A DNA stretch of 64,000 nucleotides from Paenibacillus silviterrae (GTDB taxonomy: Bacteria; Bacillota; Bacilli; Paenibacillales; NBRC-103111). The position numbers were made by a program, and so were the translations under genes. Location: assembly GCF_030167925.1 (NCBI RefSeq), contig NZ_JASKUT010000001.1:124001-188000 (forward strand). The letters run 5' to 3'. Shown here one piece after another: positions 18,271 through 25,618 of the stretch. The notes beneath the pieces were generated by a model. That model was not told the origin of the DNA. It saw nothing but the letters and a program-made list of their open reading frames with translations, and made no database searches. Every line of letters begins with the position of its first letter. Position 1 is the first letter of the stretch.

Positions 18271-19326
18271 ATGAAACAGTACATCAAGGCAGTCGGAACG
18301 GGGAAGCTAGGGTCAAGAAGCTTGTCCTATGATGAAGCGGTAGCGGCTGCCCATGCCATCGCCAGGGGGGAGTCAACGGATGCCCAAACGGCAGCGTTCC
18401 TTATGGCGATGCGGATGAAGGGCGAAGCCGACGAAGAAATGATGGGCTTTATTGATGTATTTCGCAAGTATTCGCTGCCGTATCGGTCATTCTCACATTC
18501 TCTAAATTGTGCCGGCCCCTATGATGGTCGGCACTATTTTCCGGTTACGATTCCCGTAAGTCTGCTTCTTGCCTCCGTGGGATTTTCTCAGGTGCTCCAT
18601 GGCAGCGTGGCGCTCCCGCCTAAGCTGGGGCAGTCCGTGAAGGAGCTGCTTGAGGGACTCGGTGTCCAAGTGGAGCTGGAGGCGAAGCTATGGGAAAAAA
18701 TTTTCGTTTCTCTCCATATCGGATTCATCTGGACGGATCTGATTTGTCCTCCGTTCGGAAGGGTGAGGCACGTTCGGGAGCAGATCGGGCTGCGCACTTT
18801 CCTTAATACAGTGGAGAAGATGATCAATCCGGTTCATTCGCTGAATATGGTCATCGGTGTGAACCATAAGACGGCCATGGAGCACTTGATTCATCTGCTG
18901 CCCAAAACGGGCTTCGAGACCGCGTATATTGTCCAAGGGATGGAGGGGTCAGAGGATCTCCCCCTTCATAAGAACAGCTCCATACGGAAGGTGACGCCTT
19001 GGGGAGATGAATCAAGTACAATCGATCCCAGTACGTTCGGTTTCCGCGGAGCTCCTCTCGAGAAGTGCACCAAGGAGGTTCAGCTTGAGTTATTGTCCCG
19101 GGTCATATCCGGTGATGATTCCGAGGAGGTGCTAAACGAGCGCGACCATGTCATTTTCAACGCAGGGCTGCGGCTTTATTGGTTTGACAAGGTGGGCTCG
19201 TACGAGGAGGGCTTTCAGCTGGCCGCCTCGCTGCTCCAGCGCAAGGAGGCGCTGAAGCTGCTGAACCGCTGGATTGAGATGAGCCGCCCGGGAGACGCGC
19301 AGACCCGCCTTCAGGCAAACGCATAA
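18271..19326 (+). CDS. TrpD2/YbiB-like glycosyl transferase family 3 protein
   Basis: 351-residue protein with the anthranilate phosphoribosyltransferase fold: an N-terminal helical domain (LSYDEAVAAAHAIARGE, ADEEMMGFIDVFRKY) and an alpha/beta domain. The PRPP-binding GTGGD loop of true TrpD is replaced by CAGPYDGRHYFP, and LLLASVGFSQVLHGSVALPPK follows; this is the pattern of the TrpD2/YbiB group, which does not make tryptophan. YbiB of E. coli binds nucleic acids. The ATG at 18271 is preceded by TTGGAGGTTCTGATC. It lies 43 nt after nasC and shares its terminator, so it belongs to the nitrate operon. Its role there is unknown. Confidence 0.8.
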   Translation: MKQYIKAVGTGKLGSRSLSYDEAVAAAHAIARGESTDAQTAAFLMAMRMKGEADEEMMGFIDVFRKYSLPYRSFSHSLNCAGPYDGRHYFPVTIPVSLLLASVGFSQVLHGSVALPPKLGQSVKELLEGLGVQVELEAKLWEKIFVSLHIGFIWTDLICPPFGRVRHVREQIGLRTFLNTVEKMINPVHSLNMVIGVNHKTAMEHLIHLLPKTGFETAYIVQGMEGSEDLPLHKNSSIRKVTPWGDESSTIDPSTFGFRGAPLEKCTKEVQLELLSRVISGDDSEEVLNERDHVIFNAGLRLYWFDKVGSYEEGFQLAASLLQRKEALKLLNRWIEMSRPGDAQTRLQANA

Positions 19327-19332
19327 GCATAC

Positions 19333-19367
19333 AAGCCACGCTCTTTCAAGAGAAGCGTGGCTTTTTT
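19333..19367 (+). terminator. Intrinsic terminator ending the nitrate operon
   Basis: AAGCCACGCT pairs with AGCGTGGCTT (inner CTT/AAG pairs extend the stem), followed by six T residues at 19362-19367. It stands between convergent genes. Confidence 0.85.
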
Positions 19368-19369
19368 GG

Positions 19370-19879
19370 CTATCTCTTCTGCGGGTCCACCAGCTCGGTC
19401 CAATGTACGGCGGACCGACCCTCTGCATCGAAGCCGGCAGTGCCCACCCATATATGAGGGGAAGGGCCGTAAGTAAAGTAGTGCTCCAGTAGACTGTGGA
19501 AAATAAAAGGAATTTCACGGTCCAGCACCTTCTCCTTCGGAATCCAGTGCAGCTCCCCTTCTTCCGTCTGAATCACCTCACGCCGTTTGGCGGTTGCCGT
19601 ATAAATAAATTGCTGCCTTATTTCCTTCTGGTTCTGACGAATCAAAATATATTGCAGGTGAAGATTCTCAAGCTCTTCCGTCGACAGCCCCGTTTCTTCG
19701 TATATCTCTCTTAGCATGGCCGTCTTTGGATCATTGATTTCCTCCGGCTCCAGGTGACCGCCTACCGATGCCCACATGCCGGGGCTTAACGTGCGTTTCG
19801 GAGAACGCTTCATCATCAGCATATCGTTGCCGTTAAACAGAATGGCCGTTGCCATCATCCGGGCTCGCAAAGTAGACAA
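19370..19879 (-). CDS. Nudix hydrolase
   Basis: 169-residue Nudix-fold hydrolase that would cleave a nucleoside diphosphate-linked substrate. The Nudix box runs from GGHLEPEE through REIYEETGL (G-x5-E-x7-REUXEE-x2-GU with a small insertion). Upstream is KRSPKRTLSPGMWASVGGHLE and downstream a beta-rich segment. The start is taken as TTG 19879, because GGAAGGAG lies 9 nt upstream; an in-frame ATG at 19939 would lack a ribosome site, and the ATG pair just inside is another option. It is convergent with the nitrate operon. Substrate unknown. Confidence 0.85.
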   Translation of the reverse strand: MSTLRARMMATAILFNGNDMLMMKRSPKRTLSPGMWASVGGHLEPEEINDPKTAMLREIYEETGLSTEELENLHLQYILIRQNQKEIRQQFIYTATAKRREVIQTEEGELHWIPKEKVLDREIPFIFHSLLEHYFTYGPSPHIWVGTAGFDAEGRSAVHWTELVDPQKR

Positions 19880-19957
19880 AGAGAATAACTCCTTCCGTTC
19901 TGTAGGTAAGTAGGGATGTACGTTTCCACTGTACCACAAAAATTTGAGCTGTGCCTA

Positions 19958-19987
19958 TTGCAGGTCTTATGAGAAGTGCGCTATAAT
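19958..19987 (+). promoter_or_regulatory. Promoter candidate for the HTH-ACT regulator gene
   Basis: TTGCAG (19958-19963), an 18-bp spacer and a perfect TATAAT (19982-19987). The predicted start near 19994 rules against translation from GTG 19997 and favours GTG 20033. Confidence 0.5.
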
Positions 19988-20032
19988 GTCCACTAGGTGA
20001 AAACAATCGTCTTTCTAGAGAGGACTGCTGAC

Positions 20033-20506
20033 GTGCCGGATAATACAGGGATGCAAGGTCTCCCGGACAGCCGGGAGCGTTACTACTTGGTGAGGGAAGA
20101 TATTTTGCCGGAAGCGCTGGTGAAGACGGTGCAAGCCAAGGAGCTGCTGGCCCGCGGAGAGGTGAAGACCATTCATGACGCGGTCGAGCAGGTGGAGCTG
20201 AGCCGGAGCGCTTTCTATAAGTACAAAGACGGCATCTATCCTTTGAGTAAGCTGGAGCGGGAGCGAATCGTTACGATCTCCATGGATTTGGAGCATCGCT
20301 CGGGTATACTGTCTCGCGTGCTTGCCATGATTGCCGGCTTAGAAGGCAATGTGCTTACCATTCACCAGACCATTCCTCTGCAGGGGGTAGCCAATGTCGT
20401 CATCTCCGTGGAAACCTCGTTGATGAGTGAGAATGTCGCTTTTCTGCTGAACAAGCTCCGATCGCAAGACGGCGTCACGCGCGCCCACCTCGTCGGGCAA
20501 GGCTAA
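20033..20506 (+). CDS. thrR: HTH-ACT domain regulator of the ThrR/PheB family (UPF0735)
   Basis: 157-residue protein with an N-terminal helix-turn-helix (LLARGEVKTIHDAVEQVELSRSAFYKYKDG region) and a C-terminal ACT domain (from about residue 80; SMDLEHRSGILSRVLAMIAG) that typically senses an amino acid. This is the family of B. subtilis PheB, shown to be ThrR, a repressor of threonine biosynthesis genes. The GTG start at 20033 has AGAGAGG 9 nt upstream. It sits immediately before hom-thrB-pheA, which supports the ThrR role. Palindromes around the hom promoter are plausible targets. Confidence 0.85.
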   Translation: MPDNTGMQGLPDSRERYYLVREDILPEALVKTVQAKELLARGEVKTIHDAVEQVELSRSAFYKYKDGIYPLSKLERERIVTISMDLEHRSGILSRVLAMIAGLEGNVLTIHQTIPLQGVANVVISVETSLMSENVAFLLNKLRSQDGVTRAHLVGQG

Positions 20507-20518
20507 ATTAAATATAAC

Positions 20519-20537
20519 ATTGATTTTCAAAATGAAT
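20519..20537. promoter_or_regulatory. Operator candidate 1 before hom
   Basis: ATTGATTTTCAAAATGAAT is a near-perfect 19-bp palindrome (one mismatched pair) centred on 20528, with core ATTTTCAAAAT. It lies just after the thrR-like gene. A related perfect palindrome lies before the hom ribosome site. Confidence 0.5.
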
Positions 20538-20580
20538 CGGGATAGGTAAAAAGCAGCCGTAGAGTTTACGTGTCGGCCTT

Positions 20581-20630
20581 TGAAAATGAGGTTTATCCAT
20601 CAACTATGATATAATAAAAGCTCATTTTCA
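20581..20630. promoter_or_regulatory. Hom promoter with flanking 10-bp inverted repeats
   Basis: A perfect TATAAT lies at 20610-20615 with no good -35. It is flanked by perfect inverted repeats TGAAAATGAG (20581-20590) and CTCATTTTCA (20621-20630), whose centres are 40 bp apart (about four helical turns). The repeat arms resemble half of the ATTTTsAAAAT palindromes nearby. The arms fall on the -35 region and the start point, so a bound regulator would repress. Confidence 0.55.
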
Positions 20631-20632
20631 CC

Positions 20633-20723
20633 GGGGTCCCCGCAAAGTAATCGGATTATGCTTCTAGGTGATTGCTTCACTTTGTGGGGTGTAGATAGAC
20701 CGAAGGCGCTTTTTACCGGGACC
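20633..20723 (+). promoter_or_regulatory. Structured 5' leader of hom, class not recognised
   Basis: About 130 nt of leader separates the hom promoter from the start codon. An 11-bp stem pairs 20638-20648 (CCCCGCAAAGT) with 20679-20689 (ACTTTGTGGGG). The 5' side can instead pair locally (GGGG-T-CCCC at 20633-20641) or long range (GGTCCC 20635-20640 with GGGACC 20718-20723). The T-box sequence GGGTGGNACCGCG is absent. Mutually exclusive stems suggest a regulatory leader, but no U-tract terminator is visible. Confidence 0.45.
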
Positions 20724-20727
20724 GACC

Positions 20728-20742
20728 TGATTTTGAAAATCA
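20728..20742. promoter_or_regulatory. Operator candidate 2: perfect palindrome before the hom ribosome site
   Basis: TGATTTTGAAAATCA is a perfect 15-bp palindrome centred on 20735, ending 4 nt before AGGAGG. It shares the ATTTTsAAAAT core with operator candidate 1. Confidence 0.5.
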
Positions 20743-20758
20743 ATCAAGGAGGAACCAT

Positions 20759-22045
20759 ATGAAACCAATCAAAGTAGGCTTACTAGGACTAGGAACGGTC
20801 GGTACCGGTGTGGTACGGATCGTGGAAGGGCATCAGCATGATCTGGCAAGCCAATCCGGTTCCGCCATCGAAATCGCCAAAATTCTGGTGCAGGACACAA
20901 GCAAAACCCGTAATATTAACGTTTCCGCCGATAAGCTGACAGACAATCCTAACGATATTATTGAAAACCCGGAAATCGATGTTGTTGTTGAGGTTATGGG
21001 CGGCATCGAGCTTTCGAAAAAATACATTCTGGATGCGTTGGAACACGGTAAGCACATTGTTACGGCCAATAAAGACCTGATGGCGCTGCATGGGCCGGAA
21101 ATATTGGCGAAAGCGGCGGAGAAACGCTGCGATGTGTTCTATGAAGCGAGTGTGGCTGGCGGCATTCCGATCATCCGTACGCTGATCGAGGGCTTTACGT
21201 CCGACCGGATTACGAAAATCATGGGTATCGTCAACGGAACGACCAACTACATTTTGACCAAGATGAGCCAAGAGGGCGCAGCATACGACGACGTGCTGAA
21301 AGAGGCGCAGCAGCTCGGTTATGCCGAAGCGGATCCGACCTCCGATGTAGAGGGCTTTGATGCGGCTCGCAAAATGACCATCCTCGGCACCCTCGGCTTC
21401 CGGACTGAAATGGCTCTGGCTGACGTGTCGGTAAAAGGTATCTCCAAGGTATCCAAGGAGGATATCGCCTACGGAAAGAAGCTTGGGTACGAGGTGAAGC
21501 TGCTCGGAATCGCGGAGCATCAGGATGATCGCATCAGCATCAGCGTTCAGCCTACCATGGTGAAGATGACCCACCCGCTTGCTTCCGTGAACGGCGTATT
21601 CAATGCGGTTTATGTATATGGGGAAGCGGTTGGCGAGACCATGTTCTACGGTCCGGGTGCAGGCGAGCTGCCTACGGCAACATCGGTCGTAGCGGATCTT
21701 GTGGCGGTTGTCCGCAACCTGAAACTGGGCATCAACGGGCAGCGCGGCTTCGTTCCGTACAAGGAGAAGAAGCTGAAAACCGACGAGCAGATCGTTTCCA
21801 AAAACTTCATCCTGCTGCACGTTGCGGATAAGGCTGGAGTACTTGCTCAAATCACGCAGGTATTTGCTGAACATGAGGTGAGCTTGGAATCGGTGCTTCA
21901 GCATCCGAACGCGTCGAACCCGGCAGCTGAGATCATCATTATTACGCATGACGCGAATCAAGCGGCAATGAAAAATGTACTGAAGGAGTTCGAATCGATG
22001 GACGTCGTTCATTCGATTAAGAGCGTATACCGTGTCGAGGGCTAA
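20759..22045 (+). CDS. hom: Homoserine dehydrogenase
   Basis: NAD(P)-dependent enzyme reducing aspartate semialdehyde to homoserine, the branch point to threonine and methionine. The 428-residue protein has the Rossmann motif GLLGLGTVGTGV (residues 7-18), the catalytic region ANKDLMALHGPE and GIVNGTTNYILT. A C-terminal ACT domain (from about residue 350; LLHVADKAGVLAQITQVF) is expected to mediate threonine feedback. CAAGGAGGAACCAT gives a strong ribosome site. thrB follows 54 nt downstream; thrC, usually between them in Bacillus, is missing here. Confidence 0.97.
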   Translation: MKPIKVGLLGLGTVGTGVVRIVEGHQHDLASQSGSAIEIAKILVQDTSKTRNINVSADKLTDNPNDIIENPEIDVVVEVMGGIELSKKYILDALEHGKHIVTANKDLMALHGPEILAKAAEKRCDVFYEASVAGGIPIIRTLIEGFTSDRITKIMGIVNGTTNYILTKMSQEGAAYDDVLKEAQQLGYAEADPTSDVEGFDAARKMTILGTLGFRTEMALADVSVKGISKVSKEDIAYGKKLGYEVKLLGIAEHQDDRISISVQPTMVKMTHPLASVNGVFNAVYVYGEAVGETMFYGPGAGELPTATSVVADLVAVVRNLKLGINGQRGFVPYKEKKLKTDEQIVSKNFILLHVADKAGVLAQITQVFAEHEVSLESVLQHPNASNPAAEIIIITHDANQAAMKNVLKEFESMDVVHSIKSVYRVEG

Positions 22046-22099
22046 CCAAGACGAAATGAGCTATGCAGAAGCTGGAAGCGTAAGGAGAACGTAACTCTC

Positions 22100-23083
22100 A
22101 TGATGATAGATAAAAGCCGCAAGGTACGTGTGAAAATACCGGCCAGTACGGCCAATTTGGGCCCGGGCTTCGATACGCTGGGGATGGCGCTGGGTTTATA
22201 TGCGTGGATCGAGATGGGCTTTGCCGATGAGACGAAGATCACGTTGTTCGGCGATCAAATGCAAGGGATCCCGACGGATAAGAGTAATTTGGTCTATGAA
22301 GTGGCGCAAATGGTATTTCAGCGGGGAGGGGTTTCCTGCCCAGAGCTGGACATTGCCATGTACAGCGATGCTCCGCTGACACGGGGCCTCGGCAGCAGCG
22401 CCTCCGCCATCGTAGGCGCACTCGCTGCGGCGAACGCGTTGATCGGCAGCCCTTTGACGAACGATGACCTGTTCCAAATGGCGACCGAGCTCGAGAAGCA
22501 TCCCGACAATGTCGGAGCATCGATTTTCGGAGGCTTGGTAGTTGCGTTCTGGGACGGGGAGCGGGCGGAGCACATCCGGGTCGAGCCGGACGAGCGGCTG
22601 GAGGTGCTGGTCGCCATTCCGCATTTCCAGCTGTCGACGGAGAAGGCGCGCCATGTGCTTCCCCGGGAGCAAAGCTTGGCTAACGCAGTGTATAACGTCG
22701 GGCACTCGAGTGTTCTCGTAGCTGCGTTCTGCACAGGCAGACTGGATATGATCTCGCATGCGATGAAGGATGCGCTGCATCAGCCGTATCGTGCGCCTTT
22801 GGTGCCGGGGCTCGGCAGGATTTTGGCGGAGGCTACGGACCATGGGGCGCTGGGTGTCGCGCTAAGCGGCGCGGGGCCAACCATACTGGCGCTAGTGGAC
22901 CGGAGCAGCTCGCAGAAGGCTGAGCTGGAAGCGTTCATGAAGGAGACGCTGAAGCAGGAAGGCATCGAAGCCACTACGATGTGGCTTATGCCGGACCGGG
23001 CGGGTGTGCAAGTAAGCGAGGTGTCTCCTGCGGAGCGGGAGGCAAGCTTGTTCGACAACATTAAAGGGGAGATCCGGATATGA
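22100..23083 (+). CDS. thrB: Homoserine kinase
   Basis: GHMP-family kinase that phosphorylates homoserine for threonine synthase. The 327-residue protein has the N-terminal PASTANLGPGFDTLG motif, the ATP loop PLTRGLGSSASAIVG (residues about 86-100) and the C-terminal LSGAGPTILAL. Two adjacent ATG codons exist at 22100 and 22103; AAGGAG lies 12 nt before the first. The last bases overlap the pheA start (ATGA), so the two are translationally coupled. Confidence 0.96.
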   Translation: MMIDKSRKVRVKIPASTANLGPGFDTLGMALGLYAWIEMGFADETKITLFGDQMQGIPTDKSNLVYEVAQMVFQRGGVSCPELDIAMYSDAPLTRGLGSSASAIVGALAAANALIGSPLTNDDLFQMATELEKHPDNVGASIFGGLVVAFWDGERAEHIRVEPDERLEVLVAIPHFQLSTEKARHVLPREQSLANAVYNVGHSSVLVAAFCTGRLDMISHAMKDALHQPYRAPLVPGLGRILAEATDHGALGVALSGAGPTILALVDRSSSQKAELEAFMKETLKQEGIEATTMWLMPDRAGVQVSEVSPAEREASLFDNIKGEIRI

Positions 23084-23925
23084 AGCGAATCGCGCTCTTA
23101 GGTCCGGGCACCTTTACGGAGGAATCGGCGCATTATTTTCTGGGCAAGGAAGCGTACGAGTATGTGGGGTGCAAGCTCATCGACGATGTTTTCTTGTCCA
23201 CGGTGAACGGACAAACCGATTATAGTGTGATCCCGATCGAGAATACGTTCGACGGCTCCGTTAGTCTCCATTTGGATTGGATTGTCCATCAGGTGGACTT
23301 GCCTTTTCGGGCGGAATGGGTGTACCCGATCTCGATTAACCTGTTAGCTGTGAAGGATGCGCCGAAGGACTTCTCGCGAATTCAAAAGGTGTATTCTCAC
23401 GGCGTGACCTTATCGCAATGCCGCCTGTTTCTAAAGGAGAAGCTGCCGCACGTGGAGCTGGAGCAGGTAAGCAGCAACGGGGAAGCCGCGCGCTTAGTCC
23501 GGGAGCTTGGGGAGCCTGGGGTAGCGGCACTTGCGCCTATGACGGCGGGAACGCTGTATGATTTGCAGACGCTTGCAAGCGGAGTTCAGGACCATCAGGA
23601 TAATTACACGCGCTTTGTGCTGGTTGGACCTGAGGTACCTAAGCTAAAGCAAGCGGACGGGGTGAAAACGACGATCCTCGTCACCTTGCCGGAGGACTAT
23701 CCGGGTGCGCTGCATCAGGTGCTGTCCGCATTCGCGTGGCGCCGGATCAATCTTTCGAAGATCGAGTCGAGACCGACAAAGAAAAAGCTCGGCAGCTACT
23801 ACTTCTATATCGACATTAATGCGTCCTTGGATTCCGTGCTGCTGCCGGCCGCTTTACAGGAGATTGAGGCGATCGGATGTCAGGTGAGAATTCTCGGCTG
23901 TTATCCTACGTTTGCTTATAAATAA
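23080..23925 (+). CDS. pheA: Prephenate dehydratase
   Basis: Converts prephenate to phenylpyruvate in phenylalanine synthesis. The 281-residue monofunctional enzyme has the PDT domain (residues 1-185), with YSVIPIENTFDGSV and DNYTRFVLVG (catalytic TRF). It is followed by an ACT domain (about 195-275) whose ESRPTKKKLGSYYF motif binds phenylalanine for feedback inhibition. It overlaps thrB by 4 nt, so a phenylalanine gene is tied to the threonine genes, as in the B. subtilis pheB-pheA neighbourhood. Confidence 0.97.
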   Translation: MKRIALLGPGTFTEESAHYFLGKEAYEYVGCKLIDDVFLSTVNGQTDYSVIPIENTFDGSVSLHLDWIVHQVDLPFRAEWVYPISINLLAVKDAPKDFSRIQKVYSHGVTLSQCRLFLKEKLPHVELEQVSSNGEAARLVRELGEPGVAALAPMTAGTLYDLQTLASGVQDHQDNYTRFVLVGPEVPKLKQADGVKTTILVTLPEDYPGALHQVLSAFAWRRINLSKIESRPTKKKLGSYYFYIDINASLDSVLLPAALQEIEAIGCQVRILGCYPTFAYK

Positions 23926-23929
23926 ACGG

Positions 23930-23978
23930 GAAAGACCCTCGATGGCCGCTGCTTAGGAGCGACCTTCGAGGGTCTTTC
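23930..23978. terminator. Terminator between convergent pheA and formate/nitrite channel gene
   Basis: A perfect 13-bp stem GAAAGACCCTCGA (23930-23942) / TCGAGGGTCTTTC (23966-23978) stands between the two stop codons. The U-tract is short on both strands, but the position suits a shared bidirectional terminator. Confidence 0.7.
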
Positions 23979-23987
23979 GCATCTTCG

Positions 23988-24851
23988 TTAATGCAGCCCG
24001 CTAATCTGCTCTATCCCCGCAGAGCTATCCTTACCCCACTCTAAGTCCGCAGTGCCGCCATGCTTCTCTGCGGCCGACGGCTGCTTCTTCGCGTAGGCGA
24101 TGCCGTACACTCCCGTTACAAACAGAGCACCGCCCACGGCATTGCCTAAAAAAACGGGGACAAAGTTGGCGATATATTCCGCCCAAGTAGCATGTCCGGC
24201 GAAAATCGCAGCAGGGATCAGAAACATATTCGCGACAACGTGCTGAAAGCCGATCGCCACAAAGGCCATCGTAGGAAACCAGATGCCGAACACATACCCG
24301 GTGCCGTCCTTCGAGCCGTATGCCAGCCAAACCGCAAGTGCCACAAGCCAGTTGCACCCGACACCCGAGAGGAAGGCCGCGAGGAACGGTTCCTCGAGCT
24401 TTCCGTGAGCTAAAGCCAATGTACGGGTCAGATACTCGCCTTGCTCTGTCAGGCCGACAAGATGGCCGAATACGTAAGCGACGAAGAGCGCCCCTGCGAA
24501 ATTGCCGATAGTAATCCAGAACCAGTTGAAAGCAACGCGATAAGCGGGAATTTTTCCTTGAAAACAGGCCATCGATAACGTCATCATATTGCCGGTAAGC
24601 AGCTCTCCTCCTGCGGCCAGCGTGAGGATAAGCCCAACGGGGAATACGGCAGCTCCAACAGCTCCGGCGAGGCCGCTCCACGCCGGAGGCAGCCCTGCGC
24701 TAACCCGGATGGCAAGAAGAAAGCCGAGGGCGATATACGCGCCCGCGGCGAAGCCCAGCGGCAGTTGTTTAGACAGAATGGGGTAGTATGCCTTTTTCCA
24801 ACCGGTTTCTCCCGCAGTCAAAGCGATCTGTTCAGGCTTCATGAAGCTCAT
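23988..24851 (-). CDS. Formate/nitrite transporter family channel (NirC/FocA type)
   Basis: Pentameric FNT channel that moves formate or nitrite across the membrane. The 287-residue protein has six hydrophobic helices and the family landmarks ELLTGNMMTLSMACFQGK (the omega-loop region after helix 2) and GVGCNWLVALAVWLAY (helix 4). The C-terminal tail is short. AGGAG lies 9 nt before ATG 24851. It follows the hemerythrin-like gene by 23 nt and shares its Fnr-type promoter. Nitrite rather than formate is favoured by the nitrate reductase nearby and the Fnr box, but pore residues were not compared. Confidence 0.9.
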   Translation of the reverse strand: MSFMKPEQIALTAGETGWKKAYYPILSKQLPLGFAAGAYIALGFLLAIRVSAGLPPAWSGLAGAVGAAVFPVGLILTLAAGGELLTGNMMTLSMACFQGKIPAYRVAFNWFWITIGNFAGALFVAYVFGHLVGLTEQGEYLTRTLALAHGKLEEPFLAAFLSGVGCNWLVALAVWLAYGSKDGTGYVFGIWFPTMAFVAIGFQHVVANMFLIPAAIFAGHATWAEYIANFVPVFLGNAVGGALFVTGVYGIAYAKKQPSAAEKHGGTADLEWGKDSSAGIEQISGLH

Positions 24852-24874
24852 AAGTCATCACTCCTATGCCATGT

Positions 24875-25393
24875 TTAGAAGCCGATGGCGTTCGATCGAT
24901 TGGCTAATGCGGCAAGAAGCTCTTCTTCTTTATAAAAATGCTGATACAGGACGTCGTAGGCCTGAAGCAAGTACGATGCCATCAAGCGCGCCTCCGAACG
25001 GGGGACGATTTGGAACATTCGCTCCGCAGCATCCAAAAATGCCGCAATATACTGCTCAGCAATTTCATGCTCCTGCTCCATTTGGGTAAATTCATCCATG
25101 GTTTCTCCAAAGTACCAAGCGACCATAGGGAAGAGGGTATTCTCCTCCCAAACTGAATGCTGATGCAGCGTCTCCATGAAATGCGTCACCTTTAGCTTCA
25201 AATCCTTCAGCGAACCGATCCAGTTAATGACGTCCTCATCCCAGCCGATCGCCTCGGCCATTCCATAAAGCTCCAACAGCTGCTGCTGCAGCAGGGTATG
25301 CTCGTCCTGAAGATGCTGGATCGAATCGTTCAGCTCCTGCATGGGAAATCCTTGGCGGGCATACATCACTTCTAACGGTACATGCGGTTTCAT
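24875..25393 (-). CDS. Hemerythrin-like (HHE) protein
   Basis: 172-residue four-helix-bundle protein expected to hold a non-haem di-iron site that binds O2 or NO. Candidate ligands lie on successive helices: His in LQDEHTLLQ, His and Glu in HQHSVWEENTLFP, His in EQEHEIAEQ, and His/Glu in LYQHFYKEEELL. This is the hemerythrin/RIC-like spacing. GGAGGGATGAGCT precedes the ATG. It heads a two-gene unit with an FNT channel, so a part in anaerobic nitrite or nitric oxide metabolism is inferred. Confidence 0.85.
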   Translation of the reverse strand: MKPHVPLEVMYARQGFPMQELNDSIQHLQDEHTLLQQQLLELYGMAEAIGWDEDVINWIGSLKDLKLKVTHFMETLHQHSVWEENTLFPMVAWYFGETMDEFTQMEQEHEIAEQYIAAFLDAAERMFQIVPRSEARLMASYLLQAYDVLYQHFYKEEELLAALANRSNAIGF

Positions 25394-25435
25394 AGCTCAT
25401 CCCTCCGATTATAAAGGCTCTAGCGCCTCTTTGGA

Positions 25436-25448
25436 TGCCTTCAGTATA
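25436..25448 (-). promoter_or_regulatory. -10 box and start region of the hemerythrin-nirC promoter
   Basis: On the minus strand TATACT lies at 25448-25443, giving a start near 25436, about 43 nt before the hemerythrin ATG. There is no good -35, as expected when an activator occupies that place. Confidence 0.6.
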
Positions 25449-25469
25449 AAGTAAGTTCACGAATGAGTA

Positions 25470-25485
25470 AGTGAAAATAATCACA
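25470..25485. promoter_or_regulatory. Fnr/Crp-family binding site, class II position
   Basis: AGTGAAAATAATCACA matches the Bacillus Fnr consensus TGTGA-N6-TCACA at nine of ten fixed positions. Its centre (25477.5) lies at -41.5 from the predicted minus-strand start, the standard position for class II activation. Confidence 0.7.
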
Positions 25486-25618
25486 AGTGACAAAGGTTTT
25501 TCTCTTTCACAAAAAAGATGTAATTCTTTTCGTTAAGCTGCGACGTAAATCACAGGCACGCTGCCGAATCGGAGTACAATGAAGTACATAAGCCATATCT
25601 CACAGGAGGAATGTTCCT

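Noticed and set aside
20622..20758. T-box riboswitch before hom
   Set aside because: ACCGGGACC at 20716-20724 loosely recalls the T-box core, but the GGGTGGNACCGCG sequence and a U-tract terminator are missing.
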